Source of the DNA: Adiantum capillus-veneris
Taxonomy: Eukaryota; Streptophyta; Polypodiopsida; Polypodiales; Pteridaceae
Assembly (NCBI GenBank): GCA_014529385.2
Contig: CM043969.1
Location: forward strand, 11,385,001 to 11,449,000
Reading direction: 5' to 3'
DNA: 64,000 nt
Shown: piece after piece, positions 57,701-64,000 of the stretch
Layout: each line of letters begins with the position of its first letter
How positions within the stretch are numbered: position 1 is the stretch's first letter
Made by a program: the position numbers and the translations under genes
The notes under the pieces: generated by a model
The model's input: only the letters and a program-made list of their open reading frames with translations
Told to the model about the DNA's origin: nothing
The model's database searches: none

Positions 57701-59083
57701 ATTAACGAATTAGGGCAGTATTTTGAAGGCGACGAGTCTAATGCGACCCTACCCATCACTACCAAGGGATTAACTATAAAGGGAATTCTTGATGGTGGTG
57801 CGGGAGTTAGCATCGTTACAAAATATTTTTGGGAATCCATGGGAAAACCCCGCCTCAGTGTTACTAACATTGTGGTAAAGATGGCAAATGGTACCATAGC
57901 CAAACCTATGGGGATGCTCAAGGATCTTAAGATCAAAGTTCTAGGACACAAGGTACGACATACGTTCATTGTAATGGATTTCTCTAAACACCTTATGTCA
58001 TATGAAATGATTTTAGGACGACCATTCATGAGGGAAGCACAAATGGTTCATGATTGGTCTAAAAATCATGTCTATTTGCAATTCCAAGACTCTGTCCTTA
58101 GAGTGGATTTGGTGACTGGTAAGGTACACCCCTTAGGGAGTAAAACCATAATTGATCATCGCTCTGACACCACAGTTCACTCGGCCCCACTACAATATTG
58201 TTACACTTGTAAGAAGGATACAGACATTGGCCAAGATTCTCCTTATATGGATATCCTACTTGAGATGACTGAGTCGGACAATGTGGATTGGGTCCACCTA
58301 GCAGCAACCATAGACACTTGGGGAAATAGGGGGACGACTTGGGTAACACCTGAGGGGGATGAAATGCCTATACCCTTAAATATGCTACAAGCAATGCATA
58401 TCGCTTCCGACAAGACTCATCCTAAGGTAACAAAGAAAACATACAAGTGGGTCCCTAAAGCTTCTTTAGTGACCATAGCTAGTGCTAAAAAACAGAAGCC
58501 TTGTAAGAAACGTACCACTCGCTCCAATAAAAGTAAGAAAATGTTGCGATGGATCCCTAAACGACTATTGGAAGCCCAAGGCTACTATCAAGGAAATGAT
58601 CAAATCTGGGTGCCAAAACGTAGATTGTGCTCTTACCTATCACCTGACCCAAGTGAGCCCAATCCCGTAGCTCCAAAACGAATGAATGATCGTGGAAAGA
58701 AAAAAATCACAGAATGCTACACACCCGCTCCCGAGCTAGTTTGGGTAGCAAAGAAAGAACGATTTGTTCCACCTAGCTCAGGAAGGGGGGAGTCCCATGA
58801 AGATTCTAGCTCCTCATGTAATGCATCCATAGAGGTAAAAGCTTCTACACAGCCTCCATCTATAGTAGTGGACCTCCATGAAGCTACAAAAGAATCCACA
58901 CCTCCCAGTGTTCAAGAATCACCTGATGAACCACTTCAAGTTCGATCCTGGGAGAGTACCTTACCACCCTTGCAACTTGACGAGGCACCTAGGGTAATAG
59001 AAAACTACTGGCAAAAATCCTCACCTATTACCAACTGGAACAATTGGTTTCAAAGGGTGACAAGCTCATTTCAAACGGTATGA
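54770..59083 (+). CDS. Long gag-protease polyprotein (1,437 codons)
   Basis: A Pro-rich start (residues 1-150) is followed by a gag capsid domain (about 165-330; F-N-G-D-E, G-D-W-Y-R-T-L, R-D-F-I-S-R-L-K). Four CCHC-type zinc knuckles follow near residues 397, 421, 572 and 611 (C-x2-C-x3/4-H-x4-C). A Lys-rich linker leads to a retropepsin at about 995-1110: D-G-G-A at Asp1008, where D-[ST]-G-A is usual, and I-L-G-R-P-F-M near 1083. The last 250 residues have four W-[VI]-P-K or W-V-A-K repeats and no RT, RNase H or integrase. A polypurine tract and LTR lie 1.6 kb downstream. The frame is fully open, so it is young, under selection or domesticated. Gag-protease-only elements that depend on other pol sources are known in plants. 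Confidence 0.85.
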   Translation: MQSEPPSENFSFPNLAQPSIKENPVLTPGISLTENVLMTSTVSAVPLPSVVVPNMGPRPYVPLAPYAHMAPTPPIVPLAYAPRVPLPSSYPSGPMPGYVPYPASSTHMPRSVPIPVPHMIPRVPPPALPPHIGDLAAFAQTIGRSIAENMRHASDREPRSKAVQIAKLTQKFNGDEDARKHTEVFEQVCDSLGERNELHKCNALSLTLSGKAGDWYRTLRVDEKTIYPTLRRLFLKEYIRECVLWGVASQLQKAERKEGESVRDFISRLKHLNSRCPVNECFNNNQLLDRFIRGLRNEGIYNGLVIRGITTWEDVTANAIQLEDNLMIAGMRVSTDKRSTSSQAIEYEPMTAKPISNEPKVFETFLTDLTKAIQESLKDNRPPQNSHMYPRREQQWCSICLGPHSTSECPTFRVKFNGTCNACGRYGHQAKDCLMIKRMMANRPPVAWTDAPRAPVLMLAPPVEQLPQHMVPRPQNVVQATPLPPPVLGPQPPHPRVAPINQVGCEPSNAYADGCEEEIDTSIAYGLDTLEECPIYYMEDCWGQVKPVYQAAALASRGQNINTRARRPPLQCYECGGPHRAAECPIRLQKNAAQMQMNQGSTSAMPILTCNRCGIDHLIAQCPYNPNAPKITPLNLVEIASVTSPIPPVAPAYAITRSMLQGPGHILEERDTTSVIQAKKKKTRRKKSQNTENSKPSSKTNIGTRDDTVYMNDIEDDSDSVETMETRTNTTKRKTDKENRNMEPNENRIRENHKEPLKTPQVFPNPIQDPQDKPQGHKGKNRKKKIGTYPNPVDEIEQVKHLRGLVEETQRKLEPEPMHVKIHDTVFPTQVHPPHMNHRPLAISSIIQEGSEDGTSESEHTPFLLERMFNEGIPDPIEEYEIPSSPVPSQGPTPCKMPMNVAKLVDFMSSEVRTTIIAKLYGDPELFLALRAFLNGELRTGLPQFAQPNRPDSIMIDEENHVQSLDLDGHESVIEVPINELGQYFEGDESNATLPITTKGLTIKGILDGGAGVSIVTKYFWESMGKPRLSVTNIVVKMANGTIAKPMGMLKDLKIKVLGHKVRHTFIVMDFSKHLMSYEMILGRPFMREAQMVHDWSKNHVYLQFQDSVLRVDLVTGKVHPLGSKTIIDHRSDTTVHSAPLQYCYTCKKDTDIGQDSPYMDILLEMTESDNVDWVHLAATIDTWGNRGTTWVTPEGDEMPIPLNMLQAMHIASDKTHPKVTKKTYKWVPKASLVTIASAKKQKPCKKRTTRSNKSKKMLRWIPKRLLEAQGYYQGNDQIWVPKRRLCSYLSPDPSEPNPVAPKRMNDRGKKKITECYTPAPELVWVAKKERFVPPSSGRGESHEDSSSSCNASIEVKASTQPPSIVVDLHEATKESTPPSVQESPDEPLQVRSWESTLPPLQLDEAPRVIENYWQKSSPITNWNNWFQRVTSSFQTV

Positions 59084-60702
59084 TCTACCCAAGGAAGGGG
59101 GGAGTGTTTGCTGACAGTCATCATTCACTGGTTTCCCTCTCAACCTTTTTCCCTGACCTCTCAATCACCAATCTTAGGGAATGTACATATAAAGCTTTAT
59201 ACTCACAAAAAAAATAAAAAAAAGAGCAAGAGCAATTAGCAAACGAGTATGCACATTAAAGTCAAAACATTGACTCAGACCTATACATGTCACATCTGGT
59301 ACAGTGAAACAGAAACCTATGCCATAAAACACCTTCGATCCTCATCACTTGAGTGATGGAGGGTAAGTAAGATTAGTACGATAGGAGTGTTTCTGTTTTA
59401 GAGTTGAGTGATTAGCGAAGTTCTCTTTTCCCACTAATGTGCCTCCTGGAGGTATTCCTTTTGTTTCCTAGTGTGTACAAGAGCGTGTTGCTATTGATAG
59501 GATTTGGACCTTCATGGAACCTTTCTCTCGTTCACACTTCAAATCAAGCGCGACCATCGACACAAACAGGTTTTTCTTGTCCATTAGCATTGCCCTTATC
59601 TTTTTTGCATCCATGTTTGTCTGCTTTGATTGTGATTGGTAGCATAATATTCAGCGCATTTGCTTACTATCAAACATTTAATTCAATGTAATGTTTTGTC
59701 ATAATCACTTGTCTATGTTTAAAAATCAAGCAGTCCGACTAAGCTAGTTTGACCAAGCTAGATATTAGAAATCTTCTCTTAATACCATGGGGAATGCCTT
59801 CCTAATAAGCAATGGTTACTTAGGTTCTTAATCCGATTTAGGCAGCATTGTGTGGAATGTACTAGGGCTTTCTAGTGGGCTTAACCCTATTGACCTTTAG
59901 CTTAAGTATTATAAAGGGAGTTTACTAATGTGATGAGCCTGGGGAGGGTAACAGTGTTATATGACCCCCCAAAGTTACAAAATTTAAATGCTGAAAATGA
60001 ACAAGCAAAAATTCAAAGTGCCACAATGTAAAATCTTAAGCTGGAAGAGAAATCTCAGCTTGATTTGGTACTTCACTCACATGTATTGCCTATGGTACTA
60101 GAGCCCTAGAGGTTCCCAGTGTGGGCGCTTTTCCTTGAAAAGCAAAAAACCCAAGGCATACAAAATAAGCACACACATCATAATTGAATCAATGTGAAAA
60201 GACTTTGGGGGATCAAAGAAAAAGCAATCAGTCAGGCGATGATTTCATGAGAAATTCCTTTTATGGTAGCTTAACTACAAGGTTTTCTAGATATAGCCTC
60301 TAGTCAGCCCTCGAACATGAATACTTGGCTCTCGCGATTAAACAACTTAATTGACCACAGAAAATTAAGAAGCTTACCCATGGTATTAATATTCGATCTC
60401 TAGTGCCTTTCGACCGTCAAATTAGCGACCCCAGACTTGTTTAATTTTCTACCTTTACATCTGTTTATGCATTTGATTACATTGCAATTTAATGTTCATT
60501 GCTAACAAATTGTTTGAAATTCTTCGACCAATCAATTTTTCTACCTAAAACTGCATATGCTTTTTAAGAGAATGCAATTACTGTGCCAATGTTGTTTGAT
60601 TTTGCAGTGACTGAAGAAGGCTAAGGACATTCATCTCAAATGCTCTTCCACCTCGACGACTCAGCTTCAACTCAATAGCTTCCGAGGACGGAATCTACAT
60701 CA
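59084..60702 (+). mobile_element. Non-coding 3' region of the gag-protease element
   Basis: 1.6 kb without gene motifs. A purine run (aaggaaggggggag) directly follows the stop. A short frame near 60620-60700 ends in S-S-E-D-G, like the last codons of many gypsy pol genes, which suggests that a pol region was deleted here. Confidence 0.55.
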
Positions 60703-60712
60703 GGAAGGGGGG
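60703..60712 (+). promoter_or_regulatory. Polypurine tract
   Basis: GGAAGGGGGG two bases before the LTR start at 60715. Confidence 0.8.
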
Positions 60713-60714
60713 CA

Positions 60715-61000
60715 TGTTAACCCTCACGGCACACGGACACCCTATGATCTATAAATGTTGTATTATTTAGAGTCAGGTACTGGGCTTGTCGGACCAATAG
60801 GGAAAGGTAGAGTGATCGCCGATGAGAGGCGCACTCTAACTGGGACATTCAAGGGATTAGTTGGCTAAGCATGGGCGCCCAAGTGTGAATGGGGTGAGCT
60901 CCTATAAAAGCCAACTAAACCTAATTTTTACTCATTCTCTCATTTGTGCAATAGAAGAGTGCTCTTGCTCCATCTCCATCTTCTTCTTCTTCACCTCCTC

Positions 61001-61035
<35 letters not shown>

Positions 61036-61290
61036 GGAGAGTTTGTGTGCGATCGAGCATTACGAAGGCACGACGGCGGCGAAGCGGTTGAGCGCGGCAC
61101 GACTGCAGCTTCTTCTTCATCGCGGCGAGGAATCCACCACGAAGGCGAGCGTAGAGCGGTGAGTGACACACCCTTTGCTCTCTTGAGCTTGCTAGTTTAG
61201 GCTTGTTGTGTGCTTGGAGCCTTTTGTGGCTCGCACACGGTGTATTGGCAAGTCCCTTGCTTCGACAGTGCGGCAAGGAGCGCACAAGCA
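60715..61290 (+). repeat. 3' LTR of the gag-protease element
   Basis: Starts TGTTAACCC after a polypurine tract and probably ends at CAAGCA (61290). TATAAAAG at 60903-60910 gives a promoter, and a (GT)n(GA)n tract lies at 60999-61036. The right limit is by the CA end only, as no other copy is in the window to compare. Confidence 0.7.
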
Positions 61291-62880
61291 TCAATAGAAC
61301 AAATGAATGAACCCTGTAGAAAAATAATACACTGTAGATTTTAAACTAGCCAAAATTCAAGCTCTCACCAGTTCTTCTTTGAGCCAGGCAACAATGGTAT
61401 TCACAGCACAACACAAAGTTTTTGTGTCCTCATCCATTGGATTGAGATGATGCAAAGGTGCACCCTTTCAGGTATAAACTTGAACCACAGATACACCATA
61501 ACATCCAGTAGGCATTCTTGAGCCATGCAAAACATCCAGATTTGATGCCTTTTGTAATCTTCCCTCTCCCAATAGCTTCTCCATTGTTCAGAATTTCAAT
61601 TAGAGCTCTCACGATTCTTTTGCCTCTTGCCAAAGGAGCAGATTTCTTCGCTTTTGTGGGAGACATGTCTTTGGGAGTACTACAAAAACGGGAAGGTAAT
61701 ATGATGATACCAAGGATAGTAATACTATGCATAGGAACGAGAAAACAAGAAAAACCTAATGAATTCACAAAGCAAAGTACTCTTCAATAAGACCCTCTTG
61801 CAAACAATCATATGGGAATCTACGTTTTTCAAGATCCTATTGTGTTGTAGAGAAAAAGTAAGCAATTATTATGGAAACGAGATGAATCCCTATTACTTTG
61901 ATGAGTCCTACTCACATTCCATCCTGGTACCCTAAGGTCTCTCTAAAAAAGAACCTGAATTTTTACTTGAAGATGGGTAGCCTAGCGCCCCAAGATACTA
62001 GCTTAATCTAAAAGCTTGTTCAGCAATAATCTAGGACGTAGAGAGTTGCGGAAAAGGCCACTTTTGATGTGAAAAATCCCAAACGTCGGAGGCATAAAAA
62101 TCCCTAAATTTATGGGATCACTTGCATAAGCATAAAAATCATAGATATGAATCATTTTTCATCAATATTCCATTTTGGATCACTTTCCATGCAATTTTGC
62201 AATGGTGTCTGTGAGCTGCTACTTTTGGCATTTTTTATCCGCATCAACCTTTGTAGGCGAGATGAGTGTGCCATTATAAAATATATGATAGTGTCAAACC
62301 AGATTAAGCATGTTACCAAGTGAAAAAACATGCAATGATGCGATATCCAGGGCCACGATTCCCCAGATACGTATGTACATGGTAGCAACCATAGTAGCGG
62401 CTTTAGCATATATCACAATATGTACATTATTGTTTTTTTTTTCATGCATTGAGAAGTGTCAAAAGTGAGGAGAATGTAGACACGACACTAGGCCCTCGAA
62501 TGGAGGCCGCCAAAAATGGAGAAAACATTCGATGCCTCTCCTCGGGCAACTGTCTCCTAACTTCTGACTGGCACAACTTGACCACCATGAATCCGCTTGA
62601 CACACCGTCAGTTCCTGCGCACTTCAAATTATGTAACAATTCCTGGAACTTTGGAAAGTGCCAGGAAACACAAGATGGAATGATTTATCAAGCAGTCCGA
62701 CTCCGGACCTAGCCTCTAACAAAACTTCAAAGCCTCGTATCTTGATATCTGTGACTCAAATTGCCGATCTAAAAAGACCAACACATTAGGAAAAATATGA
62801 ACCCCAAAAGGTCCTTGTAAGGATCCTTACTTTTAACGGATTAAGATTCAACATGTGTATGGTTTAGGAGATAAGGCCAT
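61291..62880. other. No gene recognised
   Basis: Two frames (minus 61768-61430 and plus 62449-62712) lack known motifs and have no second copy here. They are left as unsupported. The rest is non-coding. Confidence 0.5.
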
Positions 62881-63199
62881 TGAATGAGGGTATTGTCATA
62901 AGCTTTTTTTTAGGCTATCATAGACTTTCTGTAGGTTGAAATAGAGGCTAGGGAGGGAGGATAGGTACATTCTCTCTCTACCCAAAAGAGTAGTGGTCCT
63001 TATGACAATAACTACCCTCCCCCCCTTTTTTGCCACATCATCAAGGGCGTCTATAGCTTGAGCCCAAAAAAGAACTTTTTCCAAAAAAATTCAAAAAAAC
63101 CTCACCTTTACTCAAAACTTCTTCCCAACCTATCTGTATACCCAAAAATCAAATTTCTCTCTCAAAATCTCACTTCTAGACCTACAAAATATCAAACTT

Positions 63200-63560
63200 C
63201 TCACCTTTTTTTATTTCCCTCCAAAATCACTCCCCTCTCTCTTCTCCCTCCTACTTTTCAGCACAGACTCTTTCTCTTTCCCTCTCTCACTCCTCTCCCT
63301 CTCTCTTCTCTCTCTTACTTTTCAGCACACACTCTTCCTCCTTCCCTCTCCTTGTTGCAGGTCCACTCCATAGCTTTGTTGCAACTCTCCACTCCATAGC
63401 CCTCTTCTCCACTCCATAGCTCTCTTGCATCTCTCCATCCCGTAGCTCTCCATTCCATAGCTCTCTTCTCCACTTCGTAGCTCTCCTGCAGCTCTCCATC
63501 CCATACCTCTTCACTCCATAGCTCACCTCTCCCCTCCGTGGCTCTACTGTAGCTCTCCAA
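63200..63560 (+). repeat. CT-rich leader with 'ctcca..cc.tagctctc' repeat (copy 4)
   Basis: From 63364 a short unit (ctccactccatagctctcttg and variants) repeats about eight times, in front of the gene A relative. A CT-rich leader occupies the same place in copy 1. Confidence 0.75.
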
Positions 63561-63593
63561 TTCTTGCTTGAGGCCAGTTGTCTTACCCTTTCC

Positions 63594-63842
63594 ATGGAGC
63601 TAGGTGACACTACAAACCTCCCATACACAAAAAGATCGTCAAGTTTGGAAATGGTTTCTCTACATGTTTGGCTTCCAAAGGACTTTGCACCCTCCAAGCG
63701 TCATTACTTGCAAACTACACAACAACGCCATGATGCAGGTCACACCTATGTGGACCTTTGGGTGCATGGTTGCCTCTACCCTAATGATCTATCCATCAAT
63801 GTGTATCCAGCATTCAATAGCCTTGTTTCATTCGTACAATAG
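63594..63842 (+). pseudogene. Gene A relative (transposon copy 4), N-terminal part
   Basis: From ATG 63594 the protein shares Y-V-D-L-W-V-H-G-C-L-Y-P-N-D with gene A of copy 1 (N-L-W-V-D-G-H-I-Y-P-F-D). After the stop at 63840 the next frame gives G-R-G-E-H-S-L-L-G-Y, matching gene A's G-D-G-R-D-G-L-W-G-Y. One frameshift, or a splice donor (agGTAGGT), explains the break. The gene should continue past the window end. The spacing from the leader repeat is as in copy 1. Confidence 0.7.
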
Positions 63843-64000
63843 GTAGGTAGAGGGGAGCACAGTCTTCTTGGATACTGCAAGTGATTTTCATCTATTAGAG
63901 TTGATAACACACAATGGTCTTTGAAGCCCATAATATACAGCCCATAATCTCTGCCTTGGCCCCCCTCTACCTCCTTAATTCTATGCTATACAGACCCATC

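Noticed and set aside
61430..61768. 112-codon reverse ORF as a host gene
   Set aside because: No recognisable domain, no promoter or second copy seen, and neighbours are transposons.
62870..62910. Left inverted repeat of transposon copy 4 ('cattgaatgagggtat')
   Set aside because: Only loosely similar to ATTAGGAAGTGAATGGGG; alignment needs gaps and cannot be told from chance.

Overview
The window looks like nuclear DNA of a land plant with a large, repeat-dense genome. There are Ty1/copia and Ty3/gypsy retrotransposons with a tRNA-Asp primer binding site, CACTA and BED-finger (hAT-type) remnants, short GT-AG introns, TATA boxes and very long CA, GA and G tracts. No intact ordinary host gene was recognised. 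I cannot name the species; a fern, lycophyte or gymnosperm is plausible, but that is inference.

Layout. 1-3.5 kb: a BED zinc-finger remnant, a tandem repeat and a truncated copia pol with part of its LTR. 3.46-20.66 kb: a non-autonomous gypsy-type element arranged LTR - internal - LTR - second partial internal region. The second internal region is split by a 9,891-bp DNA transposon (10098-19988) with about 42-bp terminal inverted repeats; the uninterrupted first internal region serves as a paralogous empty site. 20.66-31 kb: a retropepsin remnant, a five-unit 190-bp tandem repeat, a decayed gypsy pol with a large extra ORF after integrase, and reverse-strand gag and integrase pieces. 31-35 kb: microsatellite-rich DNA. 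35.3-38 kb: a retroelement ORF fragment, a fragment of proteasome ATPase RPT2, then a transposase exon and a histone H3-like gene from a second DNA transposon. 39.2-47 kb: reverse-strand copia and gypsy debris. 48.5-49.7 kb: a CACTA remnant. 51.6-53.2 kb: an accessory gene from a third copy of the DNA transposon family. 53.9-61.3 kb: a gag-protease element with a very long reading frame and a 3' LTR. 63.2-64 kb: the start of a fourth relative of the DNA transposon, cut by the window edge.

The main discovery candidate is this DNA transposon family. The complete copy carries five genes. Three lie on the plus strand: A, a basic coiled-coil protein; B, a decayed DDE-like transposase; and a protein with a long Pro/Thr-rich and charged tail ending in a histone H3 fold. 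Two, C and D, lie on the minus strand and run towards the others. A second copy also pairs the same transposase with an H3-like gene whose tail starts MARTK, like canonical H3. The complete copy's histone domain keeps the alpha-N helix and the residues of the H3-H3 interface, and its loop 1 is one residue longer than in canonical H3, a trait of centromeric H3. A mobile element that repeatedly carries its own H3 variant is unusual, and I do not know of a description of one.

Almost all other genes are broken by stops and frameshifts. The structurally open frames are transposon genes A, H3 and D, and the 1,437-codon gag-protease ORF.
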